This document shows positions 9,267 to 18,925 of a stretch of DNA of 64,000 bases, piece after piece. A program made the translations under genes and the position numbers. The notes beneath the pieces are model-generated. The model had not been told where the DNA came from and did not search any database. It saw only the letters and a program-made list of their open reading frames with translations. This DNA comes from Mycolicibacterium tusciae JS617 (GTDB lineage Bacteria; Actinomycetota; Actinomycetes; Mycobacteriales; Mycobacteriaceae): contig NZ_KI912270.1 of NCBI RefSeq assembly GCF_000243415.2, positions 1,178,001 through 1,242,000 of the forward strand, read 5' to 3'. Every line of letters begins with the position of its first letter. The stretch's first letter is position 1.

Positions 9267-10913
9267 ATGGGGGGCGTGACGCGTCCGACGGTGTCCGATG
9301 CACAAGCGTGGCAACCGGATTCGCTGCGCGACGCGGCAGTCAGCTGGCGGGCCGCAGCGACGGATATCCATGCAGATATCGAGTTCGCGGTGCAGGGCGT
9401 GGTCGCCACGCGCAAGGTCTGGATCGGCTCGGCGGCCGAGGCCGCCCGCGCCGAGGTTCGCAATGTCGGCCAGGCGTCCGATGCGCTGTCTCGCGCCATG
9501 GTGCTGGCCGCCGTCGCGGCCGGTGATGCCGCCGATCAGATCACCATCGCCCGGGCGGCGGTGCTGGATCTGGTGGCGTCCGCGGAGTCCGAGGGCTTTG
9601 TGGTGGCTGACGACGGCACCGTATCCGTCCACGACGCACCGACGCCGTTGCTGATCGCGCTGTCCGGTGGCGATTCCGGGGTGGCCCGCGACCTGCTGAG
9701 GGTGCGGGCCGAGGAACTGACCCGGCAGATCGTCGAGGCACTCGAGGAGCTCGGTGCCGCGGACACCGATGCCGCCTACGACATCGAGGAGGCGTTCGCC
9801 ACGCCTGTTCTGAGGTCAGCAGCGACTGTGCCTGCCGGGGCCCGGTCTGGCGCGCTCGGCGACCTGGTGGCCGGGTGGCCGGTAATGAGTCAAGACCGCA
9901 TCGCGGCCCAGATCGCCGGGCTGTCATTCGAGCAGCGCGAGAGGCTCATCGCCGACTTTCCTGGTCAGGTCGGCAACACCGACGGAATTCCATGGGAGAT
10001 GCGAATCGCCGCGAACAGGACCAATATCGCCCAGGCGGTCCTGGACGAACCCGATCCCTCCCGCAGGGCCTTCTATCGGACGCTGCTCGGCGAGGTCGAC
10101 GATCCGGCAGGTGGCGGCGGTCGCGTCGACCGGCAGATCGTGGCGTTCGACCCGGCGAGATCCTCGCTCGTTGAGCTGAACGGGGATCTGGCCACTGCCA
10201 AGAACGTCGCCGTGCTGGTCCCCGGGATGAACACCACGATCGAGGGCTCAGCCGCCAACACCGCGACCGCCCGCCGATTCGTCGCCGCCGGCCGCGGTGA
10301 CGTCGCGGTCCTGACGTACCTGGGCGGACCGTTCCCCCGCGGCAACCTCGTCTCGGGCGTGGTCGACGCCGCGAGCCCGCGATATGCGCTGGACATGGCG
10401 CCGCGACTGGTCGCGTTCAGCGAGGACGTCGACCGCACCATAGACGCGCAGGCCACTCAAGCCGCGCAGGACGCTCGCGCCGCGCAGGCCCCCTCAGGAG
10501 CGCCCGTGGGAGTCACCTACATCGGCCATTCCTACGGGGGTTCGATCCTCGGCACCGCCGAAGCCATGGGTCTGACCGCGGATCAGACGATGTACGTGGC
10601 GGCGGCGGGCGCGGGTGTCGGTGTCGACGATCCAGGTGATTGGCACAACCGCAACCCCGACGTGCTTCGCTACTCCATGACCGCCCCCGGCGATTTGATC
10701 CAGGCGGTGCAGGGAATTCCGGGCGGCCCGCACGGGGCCGACCCAGATGAAATGGCGGGCGTAATCCACTTGGCTACAGGCCATTACGACGACGGTCGAG
10801 TCATGGGCGGTTGGGGCGCACACTCCGACATCCTGAATTCGCCGTCCGACTCCTGGCGCAACATACTCGCGGTGATCACCGGTGACCGTGAGCGAATCCG
10901 GGAGGCCGGGTGA
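9267..10913 (+). CDS. DUF1023 alpha/beta hydrolase with WXG100-like N-terminus
   Basis: 548 residues. The C-terminal half is an alpha/beta-hydrolase of the DUF1023 type: nucleophile elbow GHSYGG with S422, a preceding strand VGVTYIG, and a late histidine in the ATGHYDD segment. The first 100 residues are predicted helical, Ala-rich and carry a tryptophan/small-residue pattern (RKVWIGSAAEAARAE) like ESX-associated WXG100 helical hairpins; this likeness is an inference from pattern only. No signal peptide. Substrate unknown. It stands alone on the plus strand between pafA and the proteasome genes, followed 48 bp later by another hydrolase. Confidence 0.8.
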   Translation: MGGVTRPTVSDAQAWQPDSLRDAAVSWRAAATDIHADIEFAVQGVVATRKVWIGSAAEAARAEVRNVGQASDALSRAMVLAAVAAGDAADQITIARAAVLDLVASAESEGFVVADDGTVSVHDAPTPLLIALSGGDSGVARDLLRVRAEELTRQIVEALEELGAADTDAAYDIEEAFATPVLRSAATVPAGARSGALGDLVAGWPVMSQDRIAAQIAGLSFEQRERLIADFPGQVGNTDGIPWEMRIAANRTNIAQAVLDEPDPSRRAFYRTLLGEVDDPAGGGGRVDRQIVAFDPARSSLVELNGDLATAKNVAVLVPGMNTTIEGSAANTATARRFVAAGRGDVAVLTYLGGPFPRGNLVSGVVDAASPRYALDMAPRLVAFSEDVDRTIDAQATQAAQDARAAQAPSGAPVGVTYIGHSYGGSILGTAEAMGLTADQTMYVAAAGAGVGVDDPGDWHNRNPDVLRYSMTAPGDLIQAVQGIPGGPHGADPDEMAGVIHLATGHYDDGRVMGGWGAHSDILNSPSDSWRNILAVITGDRERIREAG

Positions 10914-10961
10914 AGGGGGCAAAACCAGCCATTACCGCCGAGGGACGGCCAGAATGAGCCG

Positions 10962-11846
10962 ATGTGGTCGCGCAGCGCCCCCGTTGACGGGTTCCGGCTG
11001 GCCTATGACCGATTCGGCGCCAAGGGCGGGCCGCCGGTTGTGTTGCTGCACGGCTGGCCAGGCAACCGCCACGACTATCGCCGTGTCGTTCCGCTGCTCA
11101 GTGACGCCGCCGACGTCGTTGTTCCCGACCTCCGAGGATTCGGTGGATCCGACAAGCACGCCGTCGCCGTGCGCCACTTCTACAGCGCCACCGCACAGGC
11201 AGGCAGCGTCATCGGGCTCATCAAGGAACTCGGTCTGTCTCAAGTCGTACTCGCGGGGTACGACGTGGGCAGCCGGGTCGCCCAAAGCATCGCGCGAATG
11301 GAGCCCGACCTGGTGTCGGCTTTGGTGCTTTCTCCTCCACTGCCCGGTGCGGGCGACCGGGTGCTGACCGCTCGGGCCCAGAGCGAATTCTGGTACCAAG
11401 CCTTTCACCAACTCCCGGTGGCCCCGCAGCTGATCGACGGCAATCCCGACGCCGTACGGGAATACCTGAGGCACTTCTGGCAGCATTGGTCCGCACCGAA
11501 TTTCGCTGTCCCCGAAGATGATCTGGACCGGCTGGTGGCGGATTATGCGCTGCCGGGGGCATTCACCGCGTCAATCGCGTGGTATCGCGCCGGCGCGGGA
11601 ATGATCGCCCAATCTCTGACCGAACTGCCGCCGGATCGCGCGATCAAGATTCACGTACCCACCGATGTGCTGTGGCCACAACACGATCCGTTGTTCCCTC
11701 GTGAGTGGTCCGACCGCCTCGATTCCTACTTCACCGATGCGACGCTGCACTTCGCCTTCGACGCCGGACATTTCACGCCACTGGAATGCCCCGACCAGTT
11801 CGCGGAACTCATCCTGATCCGAGCTCGCCCCACTGACACCAGTTGA
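10962..11846 (+). CDS. Alpha/beta hydrolase, epoxide hydrolase / haloacetate dehalogenase type
   Basis: 294 residues. Oxyanion-hole motif HGWPG (30-34), nucleophile elbow AGYDVGSR with an aspartate nucleophile (D101), a probable acid in PQHDPLFP, and the catalytic His in DAGHFTPLE near 275. An Asp rather than Ser nucleophile points to epoxide hydrolases or haloalkane/haloacetate dehalogenases, which form an ester intermediate on Asp. The exact substrate cannot be chosen from sequence. It follows the DUF1023 gene by 48 bp and converges on prcA (9-bp gap). Confidence 0.85.
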   Translation: MWSRSAPVDGFRLAYDRFGAKGGPPVVLLHGWPGNRHDYRRVVPLLSDAADVVVPDLRGFGGSDKHAVAVRHFYSATAQAGSVIGLIKELGLSQVVLAGYDVGSRVAQSIARMEPDLVSALVLSPPLPGAGDRVLTARAQSEFWYQAFHQLPVAPQLIDGNPDAVREYLRHFWQHWSAPNFAVPEDDLDRLVADYALPGAFTASIAWYRAGAGMIAQSLTELPPDRAIKIHVPTDVLWPQHDPLFPREWSDRLDSYFTDATLHFAFDAGHFTPLECPDQFAELILIRARPTDTS

Positions 11847-11855
11847 GACGGCTAC

Positions 11856-12590
11856 CTATTCGTCAGACGAGGTTTCCTCGGGAGCCGAATCCTCTTCGGG
11901 CAACAGCACTTCCAGTGCTGAGCCGGTGATCCGCCGGAATGCGCGGCGGGGCCGGTTCGCATCGAGGATGGCCACCTCCAGAGTGGAGGCATCGATGGTG
12001 CGCGACTCACCGTTGATGCCGGCCTTCAGCGCGTCGATCGCGATCTTCGCCGCCGCCGAAAGGCCTGCGTTCTCGGTGTAGTTCTCGTTGAGCTTCTCGG
12101 CGATCGGTTCTGTGGTGCCGCCCATCACGACGAAATGGGGCTCGTCGTTGATCGACCCGTCGTAGGTGATCCGGTAGAGCTCAGGGGCCTTCGTCTCACC
12201 ATGGTGCGCGACCTCAGCTACGCACAGCTCGACCTCATATGGCTTGGCCTGCTCGGTGAAGATCGTGCCGAGCGCTTCGGCGTACACATTGGCCAGCTGA
12301 CGACCGGTGACGTCGCGCCGCGCGTAGGCGTAGCCGCGAGTGTCGGCGAACTGGATGCCGCCACGACGCAGCCTGTCGAACTCATTGAATCGACCGACGG
12401 CCGCGAACCCCACCCGGTCGTAGAGCTCACTGACCTTCTGTAGTGATCGCGACGGATTCTCGGCGACGAACAGCACGCCGTCGGCATACGCGAGCGCCAC
12501 GACGCTTCTGCCGCGGGCTATGCCTTTGCGCGCGAGCTCGGAACGCTCGCGCATCGCCTGTTCGGGCGAGATGAAATATGGAAAGCTCAC
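11856..12590 (-). CDS. prcA: PrcA, proteasome alpha subunit
   Basis: 244 residues (M. tuberculosis 248). Proteasome alpha-ring protein: N-terminal gating segment with helix [20 protein letters not shown], conserved [13 protein letters not shown] core, acidic C-terminal tail. The alpha ring forms the gate of the 20S core and docks Mpa. The GTG start at 12590 overlaps the prcB stop (GTGA), so translation is coupled and the 1:1 stoichiometry kept. Confidence 0.98.
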   Translation of the reverse strand: MSFPYFISPEQAMRERSELARKGIARGRSVVALAYADGVLFVAENPSRSLQKVSELYDRVGFAAVGRFNEFDRLRRGGIQFADTRGYAYARRDVTGRQLANVYAEALGTIFTEQAKPYEVELCVAEVAHHGETKAPELYRITYDGSINDEPHFVVMGGTTEPIAEKLNENYTENAGLSAAAKIAIDALKAGINGESRTIDASTLEVAILDANRPRRAFRRITGSALEVLLPEEDSAPEETSSDE

Positions 12591-13495
12591 GAGTCTCCCC
12601 GCGCGTCGGTGGACCGGTGTGTCGCATCTGGACCGAAAGTATCAGCCCGGGAACGGCTTTCGATAACCTGCCGCGCAAAGTCGGCAATACGCTGCTCGGG
12701 CACTTCCTCTGCCCCGTCAGCGCCTATGACCACGGCCGTCGGGTAGATGCCCCGTACCAGATCCGGTCCACCGGTTGCGGAGTCATCATCGGCGGCGTCG
12801 TAGAGCGCCTCTACTGCCACCCGCAGCGCGGAATCCGCGTCCGCAACTTGCACGTAAAGCTTCTTCATCGAGGACTTGGCGAAGATCGAACCCGATCCCA
12901 CCGATTGGTAGCCCTCATCCTCGAAGTTCCAGCCGCCCGCGGCGTCGAAGGACACGATGCGACCGGCGGCTTGCGGGTTGGGGTCATCGAGGTCGTACCC
13001 GGCGAGCAGAGGCAGGGCGACGAAGCCCTGCAGTGCGGCGCCGAGATTGCCCCGAACCATGGTCGCGAGCCGGTTGACCTTGCCCGCGAACGTCAGTGCG
13101 ACGCCCTCGAGCTTCTCGTAATGCTCGAGCTCTACCGCGTACAGCCGTGCGAACTCGACCGCGATCGCCGCGGTACCGGCAATGCCCGTCACGGTGTAGT
13201 CGTCGGTGATGTAGACCTTCTGCACGTCGCGGCCGGCGATCATGTTGCCCTGCGTGGAGCGGCGGTCACCCGCCATCACGACGCCGCCCGGAAACTTCAA
13301 CGCCACGATCGTGGTGCCGTGCGGAACCGCATCCGTCGGGAGGGTGGCGTACTTGTTCACGGGGAGAAGCTCGGGGGCCTGGCGGCGCAGCAGCTCAGAG
13401 AACGACGACAGATTCACTGGGACAGCCGAGACCATCGGGGCACCGGTAGGCGCAAAACTCGAAAAGGCCTGCTGTTCGCGGTTCGGCCAGGTCAC
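12587..13495 (-). CDS. prcB: PrcB, proteasome beta subunit
   Basis: 302 residues. A 60-residue propeptide ends in Gly60, followed by the catalytic Thr61 in [18 protein letters not shown]; autocleavage would expose this threonine. The remainder is a standard beta-subunit with MAGDRRST and a late SGSGSIFAK loop. Its GTG start overlaps the pup stop (GTGA) and its stop overlaps the prcA start, giving a tightly coupled pup-prcB-prcA operon. Confidence 0.98.
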   Translation of the reverse strand: MTWPNREQQAFSSFAPTGAPMVSAVPVNLSSFSELLRRQAPELLPVNKYATLPTDAVPHGTTIVALKFPGGVVMAGDRRSTQGNMIAGRDVQKVYITDDYTVTGIAGTAAIAVEFARLYAVELEHYEKLEGVALTFAGKVNRLATMVRGNLGAALQGFVALPLLAGYDLDDPNPQAAGRIVSFDAAGGWNFEDEGYQSVGSGSIFAKSSMKKLYVQVADADSALRVAVEALYDAADDDSATGGPDLVRGIYPTAVVIGADGAEEVPEQRIADFARQVIESRSRADTFGPDATHRSTDARGDS

Positions 13496-13686
13496 TGGCC
13501 ACCCTTCTGGACATATGCGCGCACGAAATCCTCGGCATTCTCTTCCAGCACGTCGTCGATCTCGTCGAGCAGATCATCGGTCTCTTCGGCGAGCTTTTCG
13601 CGACGCTCCTGGCCGGCCCCCGCGTTGCCGGTGGGGTCGTCGTCCTCACCACCGCCGCCACCACGCTTGGTCTGCTCCTGCGCCAT
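13492..13686 (-). CDS. pup: Pup, prokaryotic ubiquitin-like protein
   Basis: 64 residues ending in GGQ. The C-terminal Gln must be deamidated by Dop to Glu before PafA can ligate it. The central part (about 26-55, [18 protein letters not shown]) is the helical stretch that binds the Mpa coiled coil; the N-terminal part is Gly-rich and disordered. A full AGGAGG ribosome site stands 5 nt before the ATG, stronger than those of its neighbours, as expected for a highly made tag. Confidence 0.98.
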   Translation of the reverse strand: MAQEQTKRGGGGGEDDDPTGNAGAGQERREKLAEETDDLLDEIDDVLEENAEDFVRAYVQKGGQ

Positions 13687-13691
13687 CGCCG

Positions 13692-13697
13692 CCTCCT
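13692..13697 (-). promoter_or_regulatory. pup Shine-Dalgarno site
   Basis: AGGAGG on the minus strand, 5 nt from the pup ATG; a consensus-strength ribosome site. Confidence 0.85.
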
Positions 13698-13789
13698 GCT
13701 AAGTCTGTGCCCTTGACGGATGGGCAAACTGCCTGCCCGCCGTGCCTCCACCCTACCGTTCGACGCCCGTTATGCCGTGGATAGCACGC

Positions 13790-15286
13790 TCAGTTGGTGA
13801 GCTGTTCCACCAGTTCGGCGGCACTGTCCACGGAGTCCAGCAGGGCCCCGACGTGAGCCTTGCTGCCGCGCAACGGCTCCAGTGTCGGAATCCGGACGAG
13901 GGAATCGCCCCCGAGGTCGAAGATCACCGAGTCCCAGCTCGCCGCCGCGATATCCGCCCCGAACCGCCGAAGACATTCGCCACGGAAGTACGCCCGGGTA
14001 TCGGTCGGCGGGCTGTCCACGGCGTCGATCACCTGCTGTTCGGTGACCAATCGCTTCATCGATCCCCTGGCGACCAGCCTGTTGTACAGGCCCTTGTCCA
14101 GCCGGACGTCGGAGTACTGCAGGTCGACCAGGTGCAGCCGCGGTGCCGACCAGCTGAGGTTCTCCCGCTGGCGGAATCCCTCCAGCAGCCGCAGCTTCGC
14201 CGGCCAGTCCAGGATCTCCGCGCACTGCATCGGGTCGCGCTCGAGCAGGTCGAGGACATTCGCCCAGGTTTCGACGACATCCGCGGCGCGCGGATCGGGG
14301 TCGCGGCTGTCTACGAGCTTGGCCACCCGGTCGAGGTAAATGCGTTGCAGTGCAAGGGCGGTCAGCTCCCTGCCGTCGGCGAGTGCGACCGTGGCACGCA
14401 GCGTCGGGTCGCGGCTGATGACGTGCACCGCGTGCACCGGCCGGGCCAGCGCCAGATCGGTGAGGTCCATCCCCTCTTCGATCAGATCGAGCACCAGCGC
14501 GGTAGCGCCGACCTTGAGGTACGTCGACGTCTCCGCGAGGTTCGCGTCTCCGATGATGACGTGCAGTCGCCGGTACTTGTCGGCGTCGGCATGCGGCTCA
14601 TCGCGGGTGTTGATGATGCCGCGCTTGAGCGTCGTCTCGAGGCCGACCTCTACCTCGATGTAATCCGAACGTTGCGACAGCTGGAACCCCGGCTCATCGC
14701 CCGACGGGCCGATACCGACCCGGCCAGAACCGGTGATCACCTGGCGTGACACCAGATGAGGTGTCAGACCTGCGATCACCGCCGAGAACGGCGTCTGGCG
14801 CGACATCAGATAGTTCTCGTGCGACCCGTACGACGCGCCCTTGCCGTCCACGTTGTTTTTGTAAAGCTGCAGTTTGGCGGCTCCCGGGACGCTCGCGACA
14901 TGCCGCGCCGCGGCCTCCATCACCCGCTCACCGGCCTTGTCCCAGATCACCGCGTCAAGCGGGTCGGTGCATTCGGGCGCCGAGTACTCGGGGTGGGCGT
15001 GGTCGACGTACAGCCGAGCGCCGTTGGTGAGGATCATGTTGGCCGCGCCGACCTCGTCGGCGTCCACCACCGGCGGCGGGCCCGCCGACCGGCTCAGATC
15101 GAACCCGCGGGCGTCGCGAAGGGGCGATTCCACCTCGTAATCCCAGCGGGTGCGCTTGGCACGCTGGATCCCCGCGGCCGCCGCGTACGCCAGCACCGCC
15201 TGGGTGGAGGTCAGTATCGGATTGGCGGTGGGATCGGACGGCGACGAGATGCCGTATTCGACCTCTGTTCCGATAATCCGCTGCAT
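13790..15286 (-). CDS. dop: Dop, Pup deamidase/depupylase
   Basis: 498 residues; paralogue of PafA with the same glutamine-synthetase fold. Start [12 protein letters not shown] with the metal/ATP-binding glutamates E8 and E10, and [17 protein letters not shown] shared with PafA. It carries the extra loop absent from PafA (around 35-75, [17 protein letters not shown]) that marks Dop. It deamidates Pup and removes Pup from substrates. 103 bp upstream of pup; TAGGCT ends 6 nt before its ATG, so it has a probable leaderless promoter. Confidence 0.97.
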   Translation of the reverse strand: MQRIIGTEVEYGISSPSDPTANPILTSTQAVLAYAAAAGIQRAKRTRWDYEVESPLRDARGFDLSRSAGPPPVVDADEVGAANMILTNGARLYVDHAHPEYSAPECTDPLDAVIWDKAGERVMEAAARHVASVPGAAKLQLYKNNVDGKGASYGSHENYLMSRQTPFSAVIAGLTPHLVSRQVITGSGRVGIGPSGDEPGFQLSQRSDYIEVEVGLETTLKRGIINTRDEPHADADKYRRLHVIIGDANLAETSTYLKVGATALVLDLIEEGMDLTDLALARPVHAVHVISRDPTLRATVALADGRELTALALQRIYLDRVAKLVDSRDPDPRAADVVETWANVLDLLERDPMQCAEILDWPAKLRLLEGFRQRENLSWSAPRLHLVDLQYSDVRLDKGLYNRLVARGSMKRLVTEQQVIDAVDSPPTDTRAYFRGECLRRFGADIAAASWDSVIFDLGGDSLVRIPTLEPLRGSKAHVGALLDSVDSAAELVEQLTN

Positions 15287-15292
15287 GTGGCC

Positions 15293-15298
15293 AGCCTA
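15293..15298 (-). promoter_or_regulatory. dop -10 element (leaderless spacing)
   Basis: TAGGCT on the minus strand, 6 nt before the dop ATG, with no ribosome site in between. Confidence 0.55.
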
Positions 15299-15324
15299 GG
15301 CTGTCCGGTTTCGGGGTCCCGCAG

Positions 15325-15330
15325 TAGCCT
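15325..15330 (+). promoter_or_regulatory. -10 element of the ThrE-like gene (leaderless spacing)
   Basis: TAGCCT, 6 nt before the GTG at 15337. It is 26 bp from the divergent dop -10 element. Confidence 0.5.
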
Positions 15331-15336
15331 GCGACC

Positions 15337-16593
15337 GTGCCGTCTGAGAGCGACGACCCAGCTGCCGACCGCGACGCCGCGGCGAGCCGGTTCGTCGCTG
15401 CGCTCGGTGCCACCATGTCGGCGGCCAATTATCCGGTGACGATGGTGAGCGCCGTGATGTCGGCGACCTCGAAGGCCTACGGGCTCGACAACCAGTTCCT
15501 CGCACTGCCGAATTACGTCCAAGTCGGAAGTCCGACAGGCGAGAGCCTCTACATCTCGAACCCCGACTTCGTCCTGCGCTACGACCAGTCGTTTCCGCTC
15601 GCAAAGCTGGTAGCGCGTGCACCGAGCGGGACGGTCGCCCCCGAGGACGGAATGGCCGAAATCGAGCGAATCCGCAACCTGGACAGGCGATTTCCGGTGT
15701 GGCTGACAATCGGAGGATACGCGGTACAAAGCACCGGCTTGGCCCTGATCCTTCAGCCGACACCGTTGAGCCTCATCGGCGCGGCGACCTTGGGTCTGCT
15801 GGTCGGTGTGCTGTCGGTGGCGGGCCGGCGCATCGAGGCGATCGGCTACATGCTGCCGACCGTCTGCGCATTCCTGGTCGCCTACATCGTGTTCTCGTTT
15901 CACAATCGCTTCCACGTCGGAATCGACAGCCTGCGCGCGCTCGCCGCTCCCTTGGCGACCTTCCTTCCCGGCGCGGCCATCACCCTCGCGGTCATCGAGT
16001 TGTCGACCCGCCACGTGGTATCGGGCGCCAGCCGACTGGTCGCCGGTTTCATGCAGATCGCCCAGCTGGCGTTCGGGATACTGATCGCCGCGCAGCTCGC
16101 GGGCGTCGCCGACACCAACCTCGTCACCACCGAACTCAACCGGCTCGGGCCGTGGGCGCCCGTCCTCGGCGTACTGGTGTACGGAATCGGCATCTGGCTG
16201 AACTTCGCTCCGCCGACGAGTTTCCTGCCATGGATGGCGTTGATGCTGTACACCGCCTACGCCGGCCAGTGGATCGGCAACGAGCTGCTCGGCAGTTATG
16301 CCAGCGGTTTCGGCGGCGGGCTGACGCTGATCCTGATCGCGCTGGCGATATCGCACCGCCCGAACACGCCTCCGACCATGTCGCTGGTGCTTCCCGGCTT
16401 TTGGCTGCTGGTCCCCGGATGCCTCGGCTTCATGGGCGTGACCCAGCTGATCGGCACCCACAGCACCGCTGTGTTCGGCGCCACCCTGATCTCGATGATG
16501 TCCATCGCCGTCGGCGTACAGACCGGCCTGCTGTTGTGGCGGGCGGCGGTCCAGCTGACCTCCACCCCTGGGCGTCCGGTGCTCCATGATTGA
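15337..16593 (+). CDS. ThrE-type threonine/serine exporter family membrane protein
   Basis: 418 residues. An N-terminal soluble part (about 1-125) with an Ala-Ser-rich helix and the segment NYPVTMVSAVMSATSKAYGL is followed by about ten membrane helices in two blocks (ThrE plus ThrE_2 arrangement). This family exports threonine and serine in Corynebacterium. The start GTG is supported by a -10 hexamer at leaderless distance. The stop overlaps the start of the next membrane protein gene by 8 bp, so the two are coupled. Confidence 0.75.
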   Translation: MPSESDDPAADRDAAASRFVAALGATMSAANYPVTMVSAVMSATSKAYGLDNQFLALPNYVQVGSPTGESLYISNPDFVLRYDQSFPLAKLVARAPSGTVAPEDGMAEIERIRNLDRRFPVWLTIGGYAVQSTGLALILQPTPLSLIGAATLGLLVGVLSVAGRRIEAIGYMLPTVCAFLVAYIVFSFHNRFHVGIDSLRALAAPLATFLPGAAITLAVIELSTRHVVSGASRLVAGFMQIAQLAFGILIAAQLAGVADTNLVTTELNRLGPWAPVLGVLVYGIGIWLNFAPPTSFLPWMALMLYTAYAGQWIGNELLGSYASGFGGGLTLILIALAISHRPNTPPTMSLVLPGFWLLVPGCLGFMGVTQLIGTHSTAVFGATLISMMSIAVGVQTGLLLWRAAVQLTSTPGRPVLHD

Positions 16594-17731
16594 CGTTGCC
16601 CAACGACGGGCGGCGGACGCCTGGTTCCTCGAGCACGGCCTGCCTGCGGTGTTGCGTCCCGGTCGGCTGGTCCGTCGGCTCTGGCCGCGATCGGCGCCTG
16701 CCCTGGCGGCGTTCGCGGTGTTCATGATCAATTCGGCCGTGGTCGTCCAAATCACGGGGAAATACACCGTCAACATCGCGGGCGAGCCGACCCGCACCGA
16801 GTGGTTCGTTCTGGGGTTGCTTGTTCTGGTGCTGCCCGTCGCCGTGCTGACCGGTTGGCTGGTGTCCAGAATCTCCACCGTGCGGGGTCGCACTGTGGCA
16901 GCGATCGTTGCCGTCGTCGCCGGGATCGTCGGCGGCATCATCGGCGGACCGAGCCCTCGGATGCTGGCCGATCTGATCTTCGAGGCGGTGGTCATCGCCG
17001 CGATCTTGGCAATGACCGCGTCCGGCCTCGGCTCGGTTTTGGCGTGGACCGCACGGATGACGTCCTCTCATCTCGCGGCGGTGGGGACGCTGATGATCCG
17101 CGCATTGCCGGTGCTGCTTCTGACGTTTCTGGTGTTCTTCAATTCGCCGGTGTGGCTCATGGCATCCACCATCTCGCGCGGCCGGATGTGGCTCGCGCTG
17201 ATCTTCCTGTCGCTGATCGCCGCGGCGTTCGTGGTGGCGGTTACCACCGACCGATTCCGGCCGGTGATCGAGGCGCCGGATGCCGCCGTCGGTCGTAGTT
17301 CGGAACTGACCGACACTCCGTTTTCCGCGATGCCCGATCCGACCGAGACGCAGACCCTCAATCGTGCCGAGCGGCTCAATGTCATGTTCGTGCTTGCGGT
17401 TTCGCAACTCGCCCACATCTTCGTCGTCGCCATCGTCACGGCGGTGATCTTCTTGATTCTCGGCCTGATCCTGCTCTCGCCGGAAGTGCTGTCGGCGTGG
17501 ACACGCGGCGAGGGGTCCAGTGATGGAACATTCCTCGGAATGACGATCCCGGTACCGCAGTCGTTGATTCAGGTGACGATGTTCCTCGCCGCGCTGACGT
17601 TCATGTACGTCAGCGCAAAGTCCGCAGGCGACGGCGAGTACCGAAAGCAGTTCCTCGACCCGCTCAGCGATGACCTTGCGCTCACATTGGTCGCCCGAAA
17701 CCGCTACCGGGCCGCAGTTCCGGCGCGCTGA
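16586..17731 (+). CDS. Integral membrane protein, Rv2113-like
   Basis: 381 residues with a conserved N-terminal signature WFLEHGLPAVLRPGRLVRR and about eight membrane helices, plus a cytoplasmic loop around 240-270 and the tail segment YRKQFLDPLSDDLALTL. It is a paralogue of the next gene, which shares WFLHRGLPLVL and YRERFFDPLISDVAVSL. Function unknown. Translation is coupled to the ThrE-like gene by an 8-bp overlap, so it may form or serve an export complex; that is inference. Confidence 0.8.
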   Translation: MIDVAQRRAADAWFLEHGLPAVLRPGRLVRRLWPRSAPALAAFAVFMINSAVVVQITGKYTVNIAGEPTRTEWFVLGLLVLVLPVAVLTGWLVSRISTVRGRTVAAIVAVVAGIVGGIIGGPSPRMLADLIFEAVVIAAILAMTASGLGSVLAWTARMTSSHLAAVGTLMIRALPVLLLTFLVFFNSPVWLMASTISRGRMWLALIFLSLIAAAFVVAVTTDRFRPVIEAPDAAVGRSSELTDTPFSAMPDPTETQTLNRAERLNVMFVLAVSQLAHIFVVAIVTAVIFLILGLILLSPEVLSAWTRGEGSSDGTFLGMTIPVPQSLIQVTMFLAALTFMYVSAKSAGDGEYRKQFLDPLSDDLALTLVARNRYRAAVPAR

Positions 17732-17761
17732 CACCTACGCGGCCCGGGTTTCACGCACAAT

Positions 17762-18925
17762 ATGCGCGTGTCCGACATGTCCAACGTCCACGAATGGTTT
17801 CTCCATCGCGGGCTGCCGCTGGTCCTGACCCGCCGGGTCCGGTCGCGCGCGCTGATTGATCGGTCGGCACCTATGGTCAGCGGCATCGGAGCGCTGATCG
17901 CGCTGACGATGACGCTGGCCGAGCTGACCGACGGCGACCCGTACTACGGCTACGCGATCCGGCTCGGCGTGCTCACCCTGGCGCTGATTGCTGCGCCGTT
18001 TGCGCTCTACCTGCTGCATCGTTCAGGCACGACGCGCGGCGAAGCCGGCCGAAGGTCAGCAGCCCTGCTCGTAATGGCGTTGTTCGTGTTCGGGCTGCCG
18101 TTCGCCGACAGCGGCTTCTCCGGGATCGCCGCGGCCGAGATCGTCGGATTCGCGTTTGTTGCAGTCCTGGCGATCTGGCTGACGTACATCGGCATCGGTT
18201 CAATTGTGCTGTGGGCGTTCAGATTCGCATGGCTTCAGGTAGGTGCGCTCGGCACGTTGATGAGCCGTGCGCTGCCGCTGTTGATGCTCACCGTGGTGGT
18301 GTTCTTCACCGGCGAGCTGTGGCAGCTGGCGGCCCGGACGACCCGCGAAAGGCTCTGGCAGACCATCGGATTCCTCGCCCTCGTGGCGGTCCTCTTCATG
18401 GTGACCACCATCCGTGACGAGGTGAAGGCGCTGCGCGAGGATCGAGCCGGACAGACGGACCAAGCCAAGCTCCTCGAAGGCACGCCGCTCGCGACCGGGA
18501 GTCACGCGGCGGCGCGCTCTCCACTGTCGTTCGCCGAACAGGTCAACGTCGTCGCGGTGATGGTGGTGGCGCAGGCTATCCAAGTGGTGCTCTTCACCGC
18601 GGGGTTGTTCGTGTTCTTCGTAGCGCTCGGAATCGTCGCCGTCCCCGACGATGTGGCGGTGCTGTGGTCATCGGAGGAGACCTGTCCAGTCGGAGAACCG
18701 CCCTGCGCGGGAACCTGGTTCGGCATCCACGTCCCCGTAGCGCAGACCATCGTGCACGTCTCGTTGTTTGTGGCGGTGCTGTCGGGCCTGTACTTCACCG
18801 TCAGCACCAGCGTCGATCCGATCTACCGCGAGCGGTTCTTCGACCCGCTGATCTCCGATGTGGCGGTCAGCCTGGCCGGCCGCGACGCCTATCTCGAGAT
18901 GGACAGGGGTCAAGGGCCCGCCTGA
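17762..18925 (+). CDS. Integral membrane protein, paralogue of the preceding gene
   Basis: 387 residues, about eight membrane helices, same N-terminal WFL-x-x-GLP signature and C-terminal YRERFFDPL motif as its neighbour, so the pair arose by tandem duplication. A periplasmic-side loop near 310-325 contains two cysteines (EETCPVGEPPCAGTW) that are absent from the paralogue and could form a disulfide. Starts 30 bp after the previous stop; its end overlaps the convergent gene at 18910 by 16 bp. No function is known to me. Confidence 0.8.
   Translation: MRVSDMSNVHEWFLHRGLPLVLTRRVRSRALIDRSAPMVSGIGALIALTMTLAELTDGDPYYGYAIRLGVLTLALIAAPFALYLLHRSGTTRGEAGRRSAALLVMALFVFGLPFADSGFSGIAAAEIVGFAFVAVLAIWLTYIGIGSIVLWAFRFAWLQVGALGTLMSRALPLLMLTVVVFFTGELWQLAARTTRERLWQTIGFLALVAVLFMVTTIRDEVKALREDRAGQTDQAKLLEGTPLATGSHAAARSPLSFAEQVNVVAVMVVAQAIQVVLFTAGLFVFFVALGIVAVPDDVAVLWSSEETCPVGEPPCAGTWFGIHVPVAQTIVHVSLFVAVLSGLYFTVSTSVDPIYRERFFDPLISDVAVSLAGRDAYLEMDRGQGPA

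Noticed and set aside
7736..9526. A 596-codon plus-strand frame over pafA
   Set aside because: Antisense to pafA and running into the start of the DUF1023 gene; no domain.
15211..16995. A 594-codon minus-strand frame over the ThrE-like gene
   Set aside because: The plus strand has membrane-protein patterns and overlapping start/stop; the minus reading is low-complexity and charged.
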